A stretch of 64,000 bases of DNA from Caballeronia insecticola (GTDB lineage Bacteria > Pseudomonadota > Gammaproteobacteria > Burkholderiales > Burkholderiaceae), in contig NC_021287.1 of NCBI RefSeq assembly GCF_000402035.1, positions 2,108,001-2,172,000 of the forward strand, read 5' to 3'. Under the pieces are notes generated by a model. The model did no database searches, was not told the DNA's origin, and worked only from the letters and a program-made list of their open reading frames with translations. Position 1 is the first letter of the stretch. The number at the start of each line of letters is the position of its first letter. This document shows, in pieces, positions 47,263 through 57,281 of the stretch. A program made the translations under genes and the position numbers.

Positions 47263-49917
47263 TCAGGCGTTCTCTCCGCCTTCACCTTCGCCGTTCTCCG
47301 CGCCGCCCGGTGCCGCGTCCGCGCCGTTCGTGCCCGAGTCGCTTTCATCGAGCTCGGCTTCGGCTTCGGCCTCAGCAATATGCTGCAGTCCGGACAGCTT
47401 GGTTCCTTCGTCAAGGCTGATGAGTGTAACACCTTGGGTTGCACGGCCCATTTCGCGAATCTCGGACACGCGCGTGCGGATCAGCACGCCGGCGGTCGTG
47501 ATCAGCATGATCTCGCTTTCCGGCTCGACGAGCGTTGCGGCGACCACGCGGCCGTTGCGCTCCGACGTCTGGATCGCGATCATACCCTTCGTGCCGCGGC
47601 CATGACGCGTGTACTCCTCGATCGGCGTGCGCTTGCCGTAGCCGTTCTCGGTAGCGGTCAGCACGGACTGGTTTTCGCCGCCGGCAACCAGCAGCGCGAT
47701 AACCTGCTGCCCGTCTTCCAGTTGCATGCCGCGCACGCCGCGTGCCTCGCGGCCCATCGCGCGGACGTCGTTTTCGTCGAAGCGCACGGCCTTGCCCGAA
47801 TCCGAGAACAGCATGACGTCGTGCTCGCCGTCCGTGATGGCGGCGCCGATGAGGTAATCGCCTTCATCCAGCCCGACCGCGATAATGCCCTTCTTGAGCG
47901 GGCGGCTGAATGCTTCGAGCGGCGTCTTCTTGACGGTGCCGAGCGAGGTGGCCATGAACACGTACTTGTCCGCCGAGAATTCCTTGATCGGCAGCACGAC
48001 GTTGATCTTCTCGCCTTCCTGCAACGGGAACATATTGACGATCGGACGGCCGCGCGAATTGCGCGAGCCCTGCGGCACTTCGTACACCTTGATCCAGTAG
48101 ACCCGGCCGCGGTTCGAGAAGCACAGCATGTGGTCGTGCGTGTTCGCGATGAAGAGCGTGTCGATCCAGTCGTCTTCCTTCATCTGCGTCGCCTGCTTGC
48201 CGCGCCCGCCGCGCTTCTGCGCGCGATATTCGGACAGCGGCTGCGACTTCACGTAACCCGAATGCGACATGGTCACGACCATTTCCTGCGGCGTGATCAG
48301 ATCTTCGGTGTTGAGCTCCGTCGCGTTCATCTCGATACGCGAGCGGCGTTCGTCGCCGAACTCGGCGCGCACCTGGCCGAGTTCGTCCACGATCATCTGG
48401 CGGATCCGTTCCGGGCGCGCGAGGATGTCGAGCAAATCGGCGATTTGCGCCATCACCTCGCGATACTCGCTGACGATCTTGTCCTGTTCGAGGCCGGTCA
48501 GGCGTTGCAGGCGCATCTGCAGAATTTCCTGCGCCTGAATATCCGACAATTTATAGAGACCGTCGTCCTGAAGGCCGTACGCGGGGTTCAACCCTTCCGG
48601 GCGATACGCCAGGCGGCCGCCGAGTGCCTCGTTCTCGGTGCGCGTGAGCATTTCGCGCACGAGCGACGAATCCCAGGGGCGCGCCATCAACTCTTGCTTG
48701 GCGATCGGCGGGGTCGGCGCGGCCTTGATGATCGCGATGAAATCGTCGATGTTCGCGAGCGCCACGGCGAGACCTTCGAGCACGTGCCCGCGATCGCGCG
48801 CCTTGCGCAGTTCGTATACAGTGCGCCGCGTCAGCACTTCCCGTCGATGCGACAGGAAGCAGTCGATCATTTCCTTCAGGTTCAGCAGCTTGGGCTGGCC
48901 GTCGACGAGCGCGACCAGATTCATGCCGAAGGTGTCCTGAAGCTGCGTCTGCTTGTACAGATTGTTCAGAATGACTTCGGGCACTTCGCCGCGCTTCAGT
49001 TCGATCACGACACGCATGCCGCTCTTGTCGGACTCGTCGCGGATATCCGAAATACCCTCGATCTTCTTCTCGTTGACGAGTTCGGCGATGCGCTCGAGCA
49101 ACGTGCGCTTGTTCACCTGATACGGAATTTCGTCGACGATGATCGCCATGCGCTGGCCGCGGTCGATCTCCTCAAAGTGCGTGGCCGCGCGCATCACGAC
49201 GCGCCCGCGCCCCGTGCGATAACCGTCGCGCACGCCCGCGACGCCGTAGATGATGCCGGCCGTCGGGAAATCCGGCGCGGGCACGATCTCGATGAGTTCG
49301 TCGACCGTGGCTTCCGGCGTGTTCAGCAGATGCAGGCAGGCATCGACGATTTCGCGCAGATTGTGTGGCGGGATATTGGTCGCCATGCCGACCGCAATGC
49401 CGGCCGAGCCGTTGATCAGCAGATTCGGGATGCGCGCGGGCAGGACCAGCGGTTCGTTCTCGCTGCCGTCGTAGTTCGGGCCGAAGTCGACCGTTTCCTT
49501 GTCGATATCGGCGAGCAGTTCGTGGCCGATCTTCGCCATGCGGATTTCGGTGTAGCGCATGGCGGCGGCGTTGTCGCCGTCGACCGAACCGAAATTGCCC
49601 TGGCCGTCTACCAGCATGTAGCGCAGCGAGAACGGCTGCGCCATGCGAACGATGGTTTCGTAGACAGAGGCGTCGCCGTGAGGATGGTATTTACCGATGA
49701 CGTCGCCGACGATACGCGCCGATTTCTTGTACGGGCGATTCCAGTCGTTGTTCAGCTCGTGCATCGAATACAGCGCCCGGCGATGCACCGGCTTCAAGCC
49801 ATCGCGGACATCGGGAAGCGCGCGCCCGACGATCACGCTCATCGCGTAATCGAGATACGAACGGCGCATTTCCTCCTCGAGGGAGATTGGCAGAGTCTCT
49901 TTGGCGAATTGATCCAT
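47263..49917 (-). CDS. gyrA: DNA gyrase subunit A
   Basis: An 884-residue type II topoisomerase subunit that cuts and rejoins DNA while introducing negative supercoils. [21 protein letters not shown] begins the winged-helix breakage domain; the active-site Tyr lies in [11 protein letters not shown]. The quinolone-resistance region reads [17 protein letters not shown] (Ala83, Ser84, Glu87 in E. coli numbering). The GyrA box (QKRGGRGK) and CTD beta-pinwheel are present, with a C-terminal acidic tail of about 40 residues. Start ATG at 49915-49917; an upstream frame has no GyrA similarity. Confidence 0.98.
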   Translation of the reverse strand: MDQFAKETLPISLEEEMRRSYLDYAMSVIVGRALPDVRDGLKPVHRRALYSMHELNNDWNRPYKKSARIVGDVIGKYHPHGDASVYETIVRMAQPFSLRYMLVDGQGNFGSVDGDNAAAMRYTEIRMAKIGHELLADIDKETVDFGPNYDGSENEPLVLPARIPNLLINGSAGIAVGMATNIPPHNLREIVDACLHLLNTPEATVDELIEIVPAPDFPTAGIIYGVAGVRDGYRTGRGRVVMRAATHFEEIDRGQRMAIIVDEIPYQVNKRTLLERIAELVNEKKIEGISDIRDESDKSGMRVVIELKRGEVPEVILNNLYKQTQLQDTFGMNLVALVDGQPKLLNLKEMIDCFLSHRREVLTRRTVYELRKARDRGHVLEGLAVALANIDDFIAIIKAAPTPPIAKQELMARPWDSSLVREMLTRTENEALGGRLAYRPEGLNPAYGLQDDGLYKLSDIQAQEILQMRLQRLTGLEQDKIVSEYREVMAQIADLLDILARPERIRQMIVDELGQVRAEFGDERRSRIEMNATELNTEDLITPQEMVVTMSHSGYVKSQPLSEYRAQKRGGRGKQATQMKEDDWIDTLFIANTHDHMLCFSNRGRVYWIKVYEVPQGSRNSRGRPIVNMFPLQEGEKINVVLPIKEFSADKYVFMATSLGTVKKTPLEAFSRPLKKGIIAVGLDEGDYLIGAAITDGEHDVMLFSDSGKAVRFDENDVRAMGREARGVRGMQLEDGQQVIALLVAGGENQSVLTATENGYGKRTPIEEYTRHGRGTKGMIAIQTSERNGRVVAATLVEPESEIMLITTAGVLIRTRVSEIREMGRATQGVTLISLDEGTKLSGLQHIAEAEAEAELDESDSGTNGADAAPGGAENGEGEGGENA

Positions 49918-50615
49918 TATCCGTGTCTTGAACTGTGCAGCGGCGACACGACAGCGCGCTGGAATACACGCCGTACCCGCCCGCCAGCCGCGCGGCATGC
50001 CCCGGCGTGGCGCGTAGCCAACATACGCTGCATGTCTTTTTTATACACTGCGAACGCAGCGAATCATGAAATTCTAACATGCGCGACATCCCCGCCCGGA
50101 CGCACCGCGTATACATAGTGTGTGTATGTCGGCGAAAGACGAAAAAGCCTGCGAAAAACCGGATCACGGAGGGCCGCTTCGCAATGCGCAACGTCGTACC
50201 AATTACTTACAAAATCAAGGGAACGAGTTCAATCTATTCGTCACCTGGGCGGGCTATGATGCCGCCTCGTCGTTTTGCCAGCCGCAAAAAACCCGGCGAC
50301 AAAAATGTGCAGGAAATGGCTTTTAGGCACGTAATGTGCGCACGTTTCGCGCCCTCTTCGAGGCCCGCCGGCTCCTGACTGCTTCTTGTTGCGCATGCAC
50401 CACATAAGGTTGCGGGCGTACGGGGTGCGGGGATATTTTTATCGGTGGAAGGGAACGATATGGCAAAATGCCAACGCACAAAGTTAGACACGGCTCGAAG
50501 TCTACACAAAGCGTTTTGTTCCGTAGGGAATGTTATACTTCGAGCAATGTATGACTTGTCTTCGTCTACAGGCTCGCAGTAAACCTGCGGTAATCTCAAT
50601 TTCGAGAGGAGAAAT
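49918..50615. other. divergent gyrA-ompA intergenic region
   Basis: A 698-base gap that must hold promoters for both genes. Near gyrA is CTGCG-AA-CGCAG (about 50047-50058); near ompA there is a -10 element and a leader of about 70 bases. Short open frames on both strands show no domains, so I call none. No RNA gene is obvious. Confidence 0.55.
50534..50539 (+). promoter_or_regulatory. -10 element of the ompA-like gene
   Basis: TATACT in the context TGTTATACTTCG. The -35 is not clear. It would give a leader of about 70 bases ending in the AGGAGA ribosome-binding site. Confidence 0.5.
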
Positions 50616-51278
50616 ATGAATAAACTTTCAAAGCTCGCGTTCATTGCAGCTACCGCAGTTATGGCTGCATCGGCCTCGGCACAGTCCGTGCCGGCCTCGC
50701 GACAAGCCGTGAATGATAACTGGGTGAACGGTACGGGCGAGTATGTGTGGATGAACGGCACGAACGAACTGTGCTGGCGCGATGCATTCTGGACCCCGGC
50801 TACGGCAAACGCAAAGTGTGATGGCGCGCTGGTCGCGCAAGCACCGACGCCGCCGGCCCCGGTCGCTCCGCCGCCCCCGGTCATCCAGAGCCAGAAGGTT
50901 ACCTATCAGGCTGACGCTCTGTTCGACTTCGACAAGGCTGTCCTGAAGCCGGCCGGTAAGGAAAAGCTGGACGATCTCGCATCGAAGATCGGCGCGCTGA
51001 ACCTCGAAGTCGTGGTTGCAACGGGCTACACCGACCGTATCGGTTCGGACAAGTACAACGATCGTCTGTCGCTGCGCCGTGCACAAGCCGTGAAGGCTTA
51101 TCTGGTCAGCAAGGGCATCGAAGCCAACCGTATCTACACGGAAGGCAAGGGCAAGCGCGACCCGGTCACGAAGGGTACCTGCCAACAGAAGAACCGCAAG
51201 CAACTCATCGCCTGCCTCGCGCCGGATCGTCGCGTGGAAGTCGAAGTTGTCGGCACGACCCGCCAGCCGCAGCAGTAA
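50616..51278 (+). CDS. ompA: OmpA-family outer membrane protein
   Basis: A 220-residue protein with a signal peptide ending ASASA-QS. Residues about 25-80 are a short Trp-rich domain ([19 protein letters not shown]), then a Pro/Ala linker ([13 protein letters not shown]). The C-terminal OmpA domain binds peptidoglycan: [54 protein letters not shown], and [10 protein letters not shown]. It lacks an N-terminal eight-stranded beta-barrel, as in the short Burkholderia OmpA proteins. Strong Shine-Dalgarno (AGGAGA) and Arg/Lys-rich codon use suggest high expression. Confidence 0.93.
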   Translation: MNKLSKLAFIAATAVMAASASAQSVPASRQAVNDNWVNGTGEYVWMNGTNELCWRDAFWTPATANAKCDGALVAQAPTPPAPVAPPPPVIQSQKVTYQADALFDFDKAVLKPAGKEKLDDLASKIGALNLEVVVATGYTDRIGSDKYNDRLSLRRAQAVKAYLVSKGIEANRIYTEGKGKRDPVTKGTCQQKNRKQLIACLAPDRRVEVEVVGTTRQPQQ

Positions 51279-51303
51279 TCGCGAGTTGGATTGCCGCAGG
51301 TCA

Positions 51304-51330
51304 AACCCCCGCTTCGGCGGGGGTTTTTTT
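51304..51330 (+). terminator. terminator of the ompA-like gene
   Basis: ACCCCCGC-TTCG-GCGGGGGT followed by TTTTTTT, a strong Rho-independent terminator. Confidence 0.92.
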
Positions 51331-51472
51331 ATGTCCGCCATATTTGCGGGTTTTAAATCGATTATTCGCTGTCTTGAAACAGTTTCAGCGATTCCGCCTT
51401 TTGCCCACCCATTGCGGCGCCTATATACTCGGTCCTAATCGATTCACGACTCAATTTAAGGCACTTCCGAAC

Positions 51473-52171
51473 ATGACCAATGTCGATCCCCACGAACTGC
51501 AAAAATTCAGCGAGCTCGCGCATCGCTGGTGGGACCCGAACGCCGAGTTCAAGCCGCTGCATGAGCTGAATCCGGTACGGCTCGACTGGATCGACGCGCA
51601 CGCTCATCTGATGAGCAAGCGCGTGCTGGATATCGGCTGCGGCGGCGGCATTCTTTCCGAGTCGATGGCCACGCGCGGCGCGACCGTGAAGGGCATCGAC
51701 CTGTCGTCGAGTGCGCTCGGCGTCGCCGATCTGCATAGTCTCGAAAGCGGCGTCGAAGTGGCGTACGAGGAAATTTCGGCGGAAGCACTCGCCGCGCGCG
51801 AGCCCGGCTCGTACGATGTCGTCACCTGCATGGAGATGCTCGAGCACGTGCCGAATCCGGCGGGTACGGTCGCCGCATGCGCGTCGCTCGTGAAGCCGGG
51901 CGGCTGGGTGTTCTTCTCCACGCTAAACCGCAACCCGAAGGCTTACTTGTTCGCGGTCATCGGCGCGGAATATATCGCGCGCATGTTGCCCCGAGGCACG
52001 CACGATTACGCGCGCTTCATCAAGCCGTCGGAGCTCGCCAACTTTGCGCGCGCGGCCTCGCTTTTGCCTGTGGAAATCAAGGGCATCACTTATCGGCCGA
52101 TCTCGAAGCACTTCGGCCTGTCGAACGACACGAGCATCAACTACATGATGGCTTGCCGCCGCGAAGCCTGA
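51473..52171 (+). CDS. ubiG: ubiquinone biosynthesis O-methyltransferase
   Basis: A 232-residue AdoMet-dependent methyltransferase that catalyses both O-methylations of ubiquinone. Seen: [27 protein letters not shown], motif [49 protein letters not shown] and NYMMACRR at the end. Start is the ATG at 51473. The gph start is 5 bases after its stop. Confidence 0.96.
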   Translation: MTNVDPHELQKFSELAHRWWDPNAEFKPLHELNPVRLDWIDAHAHLMSKRVLDIGCGGGILSESMATRGATVKGIDLSSSALGVADLHSLESGVEVAYEEISAEALAAREPGSYDVVTCMEMLEHVPNPAGTVAACASLVKPGGWVFFSTLNRNPKAYLFAVIGAEYIARMLPRGTHDYARFIKPSELANFARAASLLPVEIKGITYRPISKHFGLSNDTSINYMMACRREA

Positions 52172-52175
52172 CGCC

Positions 52176-52940
52176 ATGATCAACGAAGATCCGCTATCCA
52201 CGGGCACCATCGACACCAAGCCCGTTCCGGAAGATCCGACTCCCCTGCCCCAGCGCCTCGCCGAAGGCGATGGCCTCGGCTTGTGCCAGGCCGTGTTGTT
52301 CGATCTCGACGGCACCATCGCCGATACCGCGCCCGATCTCGTCGCGGCGGTCAACAAGATGCGCCATGACCGCGGTCTCGAAATGCGGCCGCTCGAAACG
52401 CTGCGCCCGCACGCGTCGGCAGGCGCGCGCGGCCTGCTCGGCGGCGCGTTCGAGATCGGTCCGGAACATCACGACTTCGCGTCGATGCGCGAAGAGTTCC
52501 TCGCCAACTACGAAGCCGATCTATGCATCGAGACGACGCTTTTCCCGGGCATCGCCGAGTTGCTCGATCAGCTCGATGCGCGCGGTGTGCGCTGGGGCAT
52601 CGTCACCAACAAGGCAACGCGCTTCGCGGCGCCGCTCGTCGGCTTGCTGGGCCTCGACACGCGCGCGGGCTGTCTCGTCTGCGGCGACACGACGCCGCAT
52701 TCGAAGCCACATCCGGCGCCGCTGCTGCACGCGGCCGAGTTGCTGGATGTTGCGCCGGAGCGCATCGTCTATGTCGGCGACGATCTGCGCGACGTGCAGG
52801 CGGGCTTCGCCGCGGGCATGATCACGGTCGCGGCCGCCTACGGCTATTGCGGCGACGACATTCCGCCGCGCCGCTGGCACGCCAATCATGTGGTGGATTC
52901 GCCGGAAGAACTGCAGCAGTTGCTGCGCGACATCGGCTGA
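52176..52940 (+). CDS. gph: phosphoglycolate phosphatase
   Basis: A 254-residue HAD phosphatase that removes phosphoglycolate formed during DNA repair and photorespiration-like reactions. The DxD motif is AVLFDLDGTIADTAPDLVAAVN, motif II WGIVTNKATR and motif III VYVGDDLRDVQAG. About 35 extra N-terminal residues are polar and Pro/Thr-rich. Distance to ubiG indicates an operon. The pairing ubiG-gph is common in proteobacteria. Confidence 0.93.
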   Translation: MINEDPLSTGTIDTKPVPEDPTPLPQRLAEGDGLGLCQAVLFDLDGTIADTAPDLVAAVNKMRHDRGLEMRPLETLRPHASAGARGLLGGAFEIGPEHHDFASMREEFLANYEADLCIETTLFPGIAELLDQLDARGVRWGIVTNKATRFAAPLVGLLGLDTRAGCLVCGDTTPHSKPHPAPLLHAAELLDVAPERIVYVGDDLRDVQAGFAAGMITVAAAYGYCGDDIPPRRWHANHVVDSPEELQQLLRDIG

Positions 52941-52950
52941 GCGCGCGGCC

Positions 52951-52981
52951 GAACCGCCGCCTTGAAAACGCGGCGGTTCGC
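52951..52981 (+). terminator. inverted repeat after gph
   Basis: CGAACCGCCG / CGGCGGTTCG with an 11-base loop, 10 bases past the gph stop. No T-run follows, so it may be a weak terminator or stabiliser. Confidence 0.5.
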
Positions 52982-53001
52982 GTCATATGACGTTTCGTGG
53001 G

Positions 53002-53007
53002 ATAATT
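53002..53007 (+). promoter_or_regulatory. -10 element of the tmRNA gene
   Basis: GATAAT, 14 bases before the mature tmRNA 5' end at 53022. The 5' end is presumably made by RNase P processing. Confidence 0.5.
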
Positions 53008-53021
53008 TCCACTCTGCTTCG

Positions 53022-53378
53022 GGGGCGACCTGGTTTCGACAGGGGTTGTGAAGCGGTCAGGGCATACCGAGGACCCGTCACCTCGTTAATCAATGGGAAA
53101 AACGTAACTGCAAACGACGAAACGTTCGCACTGGCAGCCTAAGGGCCGCCGTCCTCTCACTAATTCGCTGACGGGTTAGGGTAGCAATACCGCGAGAGGT
53201 CATATACGTCAGATAAGTCCTGGTGGTGTCACGACGCCGGGGTCGAAAACTTAGTGAATCGCCGTAACGCAGCGTGTTCGTCCGCGTCGTTTCGGTTAAA
53301 TCAAATGACAGAACTAAGTATGTAGAACTGTTCGTAGAGCGCTTCTGGACGCGGGTTCGATTCCCGCCGCCTCCACCA
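53022..53378 (+). ncRNA. ssrA: transfer-messenger RNA (tmRNA), one-piece
   Basis: The 5' end GGGGGCGACCTGG pairs with the 3' end CGCCTCCACCA through a 7-base acceptor stem; CCA is encoded. GGTTCGATTCC near the 3' end is the T-arm. The tag frame at 53110-53142 reads ANDETFALAA then TAA, starting at the resume codon GCA. It is not permuted. tmRNA frees ribosomes stalled on truncated messages. Confidence 0.96.
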
Positions 53379-53392
53379 AAACCCCCCCCTTG

Positions 53393-53425
53393 AACCCGCG
53401 ACTGCGCAAGCATCGCGGGTTTTTT
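53393..53425 (+). terminator. terminator after ssrA
   Basis: AACCCGCGA / TCGCGGGTT with an 11-base loop, followed by TTTTTTG. Begins 15 bases past the tmRNA end. Confidence 0.85.
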
Positions 53426-53455
53426 GTTGCCTGGCGATCGCGCGGGCAAAAAAAA

Positions 53456-53472
53456 GCCCCGCCGAGGCGGGG
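53456..53472. terminator. second hairpin after ssrA
   Basis: GCCCCGCC / GGCGGGGC around a 1-base loop, preceded by an A-run on the plus strand. It would act on the minus strand, since the A-run becomes a T-run there. Confidence 0.5.
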
Positions 53473-53770
53473 CAAACATCCTTGAGAGACATAGTGAGGA
53501 ACAGAGGTAACCTCACTACATTCAAGAGAATAGGCTTCCGGACATTCCGTTCGAATCAGACCGGTCCGAATGATGCTGCCGAAAAACAGTGATCGGTCAG
53601 AATGACCGTAACTCATTCATTTTTATCGCTTTTTTAGGGTCGAAAAGGCAATTGCCAGCCATCTCCCTCGGCCATGTTCGTTCGACCACCGACCATCGAC
53701 ACAGCGCTAGCGCATTCTTCTGCTTTATTCTGTGACGAACGGGCGCGCCGAGGGCGCTGACGGGGAGAGC

Positions 53771-56185
53771 ATGCGCAGAGGCACACCGGTGAGTTGGTTT
53801 CTGGCCGTCTGGCGGTCGTTCACGTGGGCCCTGCTTCTCGCCCTTCTGCCCATCCCGGCGCACGCCGCGCCACCGCCAGCCGATTGCCGCGCCGGCACCC
53901 TTGTCACCGTCGTCGCACACCTCGACGACGACCTGCTCTTCGTCAATCCCGGCATCAGCGACAAGCTCGAGGCCGGCTGGTGCGTGACCGTGGTCCACCT
54001 GATCGGCGGGGCGAACGACGCCAAGTTCGACTACGTGATCCTGCGCGAAACCGGCACGAAGCTCGCCTATGCGCGCATGGCGGGCGTCCCCGACCAGTGG
54101 GACGAATCGACAGTCACCTTCGCCGGCAAGCCGCTCCATCAGCTCGTGCTCACGCAGCAACCTCGCGTGAAGCTGCTGGAGCTGCGCCTGCCCGGCGGAC
54201 ACGTGCGCGGCGGCAAAGTCCCGCTCGGCCTTCTGTGGGATCGCGGGCAAACGCTCACCACCTATCCGATGAACGCGGACGGTACCGGCGCGACCGACTA
54301 CGACCGCGCATCGCTCAGCGCCACGCTGCGCGAAATCCTCGCGCCCGCGACCGAAATCTATACGCTCAATCCGGATACCGTCGCGTTCATGGAGCACCCG
54401 GATCACATCTACGCGGCACGCATCACGCGCGTCGTCGCGCAGAGTCTGAAGCGCGACGTGCCGATCGGCTATCACGTCACCTACCCGACGGGCGGACTGC
54501 CCAAGAACCTCACCGCCGACGAGACGCTGAAGAAACGCGATGTCGTCGGCAGCTATTTCGCCATCGACGGCAACGAAGCCGGCCATGTCTTCGGCGAGTA
54601 CATGTGGGACGGCAACTGGGTCGCCCGACGCTACTGGAGCATGGCTCACGCGAACGATCCCGGCCCCGACTTTCAGCTGCGCTCGTTCCAACTGGTGAAC
54701 GAATATTCGAGCCGCTGCGTCGAGTCGGCCGGCGCGGGCAAGCCGCCGCGCCTGGCGGCCTGCTCGGACGCGGCATCGCAGAACTGGTTCTGGCAGCAGC
54801 TTCCGACCATGCCCGGCGACAAGAACGACGCGCTGCTCGTCAACGCGGCCACGCGCGGCTGCGTCGCGGAGCGCGACGCGGGGCTCGTCGAGCAGACATG
54901 CAGCGCATCGAATGCCGCGCAACGCTGGACGCCGTGGGACTTCGGCTTCGTGTACACGCCGCTCAATCACTGCCTGGGCGAGAAGGACGGCGCGCTGAAT
55001 GCCGGCCGCTGCGCGATGCTCACCGCGCAATATCGCTGGTCGCCGTCGCCGCACAGCGTCTGGACCGACACGCGCCACGAAGGCGCGCTCTACGGCGACG
55101 TGAAAGGCACCGGCCGCGACAGCGTCGTCTATGTGCAGCGTCGCAAGGACGGGCCCGGCTTCAACGTGTGGGTCGCGGAGATGTCGCGCATCGACGGCGC
55201 TTCGCCGTGGTATCTGAACGCGGTGCCGTTCGACCCGCACGCGACCGAGGCGACCTGCCGCGGCGACGCGTTCTGCTTCGACAGCGCCCGCTTCCTGCTC
55301 GCCGACTTCGATGGCGACGGCCGCGCCGATCTGATGGTCATCGCGCCGCGCAACGGCGGCACCGCGTTCTGGCTCCTGAAAAGCGCGGGCACGCATTTCG
55401 AGGCGCCGCGTCTGTGGTTTCAGACGAGCGCCGACTGGACGCCCGCGAACGCGCAGCAATACGTCGCCGGCGACTTCAACGGCGACGGCCGCGCCGACGT
55501 GCTGATCGCCCGAAAACGCGCGGACGCCGGGCTCGACCTCGACGTGCTGACGGCGGGCCCGTCGACGGGCAACGCGCCCACGCGCTGGCTGGAGGCGCGC
55601 GAACTGGACGCGGGCGCGCGCTTCATGCCGGCACGCGTGGCGGGTTCGGGCGGTTCGCGCAACGCGGGGCTGATCGCGATCGAGGACGTGAACGGCGCGC
55701 TCGCGCTGTCGCAGTTCGCGAGCACCGGAAGCGCGTTCTCGCCGGCCTATCGCACCAACACGTATGCGCAGTTCAAGGCGGCGTTCGTGAAAGTCGTGGC
55801 GGGCGATATCGACGGCGACGGCATCGACGACATCGCCGTTCTGCAACCGCGCGGCACCGCGACGGGCACGCGCGTCTTCACGATGAAAGGCGGCAAGATC
55901 TTCGGCCCCGCGCGCGACACCGCGACGCTCGCCGACACGTCCTACGCCGACTCGATGCCCGCGCTGATCCGCCGCAATGAGCACGACAATCACGCGACGC
56001 TGGTGCTCTTCCGGCGTGCCAACGCGCTGCTCAAGGAGTTCTATTACACGGGCGGTGCGCCGAGCGTAGCGGGTTACGACTTCGATAGCGCGTTCGGTCT
56101 CGGACCGGTGCAGATCTGGGGCGACCTGCCGGGATTGTTTTCCGAGTCGCTGTGGCTCAAGACGCTCGCTTACTGGAGCCGCTGA
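53771..56185 (+). CDS. exported PIG-L deacetylase with lectin-like and FG-GAP repeat regions
   Basis: An 804-residue protein with a signal peptide (TWALLLALLPIPAHA, ending about residue 32). The PIG-L deacetylase domain occupies about 40-280: VVAHLDDDLLFVNPGI replaces the AHPDDE motif, and EHPDHIYAARIT holds the second zinc motif HPDH. Residues about 310-430 look like a ricin-B lectin domain (SSRCVESAGAGKPPRLAAC, GCVAERDAGLVEQTC). Three calcium-binding FG-GAP/VCBS motifs follow (DFDGDGRADLMV, DFNGDGRADVLI, DIDGDGIDDIAV), as in beta-propellers. An N-acetylglucosamine-type deacetylase acting on an outside glycan is inferred. ATG at 53771 with GGGGAGAGC just upstream. Confidence 0.85.
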   Translation: MRRGTPVSWFLAVWRSFTWALLLALLPIPAHAAPPPADCRAGTLVTVVAHLDDDLLFVNPGISDKLEAGWCVTVVHLIGGANDAKFDYVILRETGTKLAYARMAGVPDQWDESTVTFAGKPLHQLVLTQQPRVKLLELRLPGGHVRGGKVPLGLLWDRGQTLTTYPMNADGTGATDYDRASLSATLREILAPATEIYTLNPDTVAFMEHPDHIYAARITRVVAQSLKRDVPIGYHVTYPTGGLPKNLTADETLKKRDVVGSYFAIDGNEAGHVFGEYMWDGNWVARRYWSMAHANDPGPDFQLRSFQLVNEYSSRCVESAGAGKPPRLAACSDAASQNWFWQQLPTMPGDKNDALLVNAATRGCVAERDAGLVEQTCSASNAAQRWTPWDFGFVYTPLNHCLGEKDGALNAGRCAMLTAQYRWSPSPHSVWTDTRHEGALYGDVKGTGRDSVVYVQRRKDGPGFNVWVAEMSRIDGASPWYLNAVPFDPHATEATCRGDAFCFDSARFLLADFDGDGRADLMVIAPRNGGTAFWLLKSAGTHFEAPRLWFQTSADWTPANAQQYVAGDFNGDGRADVLIARKRADAGLDLDVLTAGPSTGNAPTRWLEARELDAGARFMPARVAGSGGSRNAGLIAIEDVNGALALSQFASTGSAFSPAYRTNTYAQFKAAFVKVVAGDIDGDGIDDIAVLQPRGTATGTRVFTMKGGKIFGPARDTATLADTSYADSMPALIRRNEHDNHATLVLFRRANALLKEFYYTGGAPSVAGYDFDSAFGLGPVQIWGDLPGLFSESLWLKTLAYWSR

Positions 56186-56204
56186 ACCAACGTGCCGCCC
56201 GCAC

Positions 56205-57281
56205 TCAGCTCAGGCCGACGCGCAGGTTCAGCACGTCGCGCGCGATCGCCAGATAGCGGTCCGCCGTGCTCTGCAGCGTGAGGCCGTTGAGCGGACGCGT
56301 GGCGCGCGGTTGCGTGAGGGCATCGAGGAGTGCGCGGCCGTAGGCGTCGATATCGCCGGTATCGAGCAATTGCACGCCCGCGAAGTTGCTCGCGAAAGCG
56401 AACGCGGCGATCGCGCTCGCGACCACCGGAATGCCGGACGCCAGCGCCTCCAGAAAGCCGATGCTATGCGCCTCGAAGCTCGACGGCATCGCGAAGACCG
56501 TCGATGTGCGCAGGATCTGCGCGACGTTCGTCTGCGGCCCGTCGATCGCCACGCGATCCTTGAGCCCGAGCTTCGCGACGAGATCGACCACCGCGGCGTG
56601 ATAAGCGACGTTCTCGATCACGCCGCACAGTTGCAGACGCACATCGGGATCGACACGCGCGACGCGGGCGAACGCCTCGACGGTCTGCAACTGGTTCTTC
56701 TCGGGAATGTAGCGGCCGACCTGCACGATCTGCCGGGTCGCGACGGGCGTGGCCGGCAGCGGCTCGTCGGTGAAACGCGAGACGTCGACGCCGTTCGGCA
56801 CGACGATCATCGACGGATGCGAGCCGACTTCCTTCACGTAATCGTCGATATTCTTTTGCGACACGCCGATCACCGCCTTCGCCCGGCCCGAGAGAAGCCG
56901 CTCGGCGCGCAGCAGCGCCCCGTTGGCGAAGTCGTTGGCGCCGGAGTGCATGACCCAGACAATCGGCACGCGCGTGGGCAACGCACGCACGTAGAGCGCG
57001 GGAATGGTCGCGTGCGCGAAGATGATGTCGGGCCGGAAAGTGCGGATCGCCCGATGCAGAAAGAGCAGACGCCCGAGCCTGCCCAGGGTTTTCGTCGGAA
57101 ACAGACAGGTGACGTCCTGAGCGCGCAACTCCGCGCTGATATGGCTGAAGTCGTCGTGCTCCGGCATCAGCGATGCGATGCAGACGTGATGCCCTCCCCG
57201 CTGATGCCCGATCGCGACGCCCTTGGCAAGAACCTCCGCCCCCGACAGACGAGGTGCCAGTATGACCTGGAGAATTCGCAT
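56205..57281 (-). CDS. family 4 glycosyltransferase
   Basis: A 358-residue GT-B-fold enzyme. Donor-site motifs: SGAEVLAKGVAIGHQRGGH near the start, VVPNGVDVSRF, QIVQVGRYIPEKNQLQTVEAF, and the EX7E motif in SSFEAHSIGFLEALASGIPVVAS. It probably adds a sugar to a lipid-linked or polysaccharide acceptor in the cytoplasm; donor and acceptor are unknown. It is convergent with the PIG-L gene, 19 bases apart, and separated from other polysaccharide genes. Confidence 0.9.
   Translation of the reverse strand: MRILQVILAPRLSGAEVLAKGVAIGHQRGGHHVCIASLMPEHDDFSHISAELRAQDVTCLFPTKTLGRLGRLLFLHRAIRTFRPDIIFAHATIPALYVRALPTRVPIVWVMHSGANDFANGALLRAERLLSGRAKAVIGVSQKNIDDYVKEVGSHPSMIVVPNGVDVSRFTDEPLPATPVATRQIVQVGRYIPEKNQLQTVEAFARVARVDPDVRLQLCGVIENVAYHAAVVDLVAKLGLKDRVAIDGPQTNVAQILRTSTVFAMPSSFEAHSIGFLEALASGIPVVASAIAAFAFASNFAGVQLLDTGDIDAYGRALLDALTQPRATRPLNGLTLQSTADRYLAIARDVLNLRVGLS

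Larger units (their letters stand above)
53379..53770. other. region between ssrA and the PIG-L gene
   Basis: Holds two terminator hairpins (53393-53425 and 53456-53472), a perfect TAGTGAGG-N11-CCTCACTA repeat (53492-53518) and AT-richer sequence. No integrase or second copy of the tmRNA 3' end is visible. No gene called. Confidence 0.6.

Noticed and set aside
47380..50118. Long plus-strand open frame (about 900 codons)
   Set aside because: Antisense to gyrA; no recognisable domain.
50079..50378. 99-codon ORF between gyrA and ompA
   Set aside because: Lacks a ribosome-binding site and any domain; sequence looks random.
53090..53616. Several ORFs on the minus strand around ssrA
   Set aside because: They are antisense to the tmRNA or to its terminators.
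53597..55993. Long minus-strand open frame
   Set aside because: Antisense to the PIG-L gene; composition is that of a shadow ORF.
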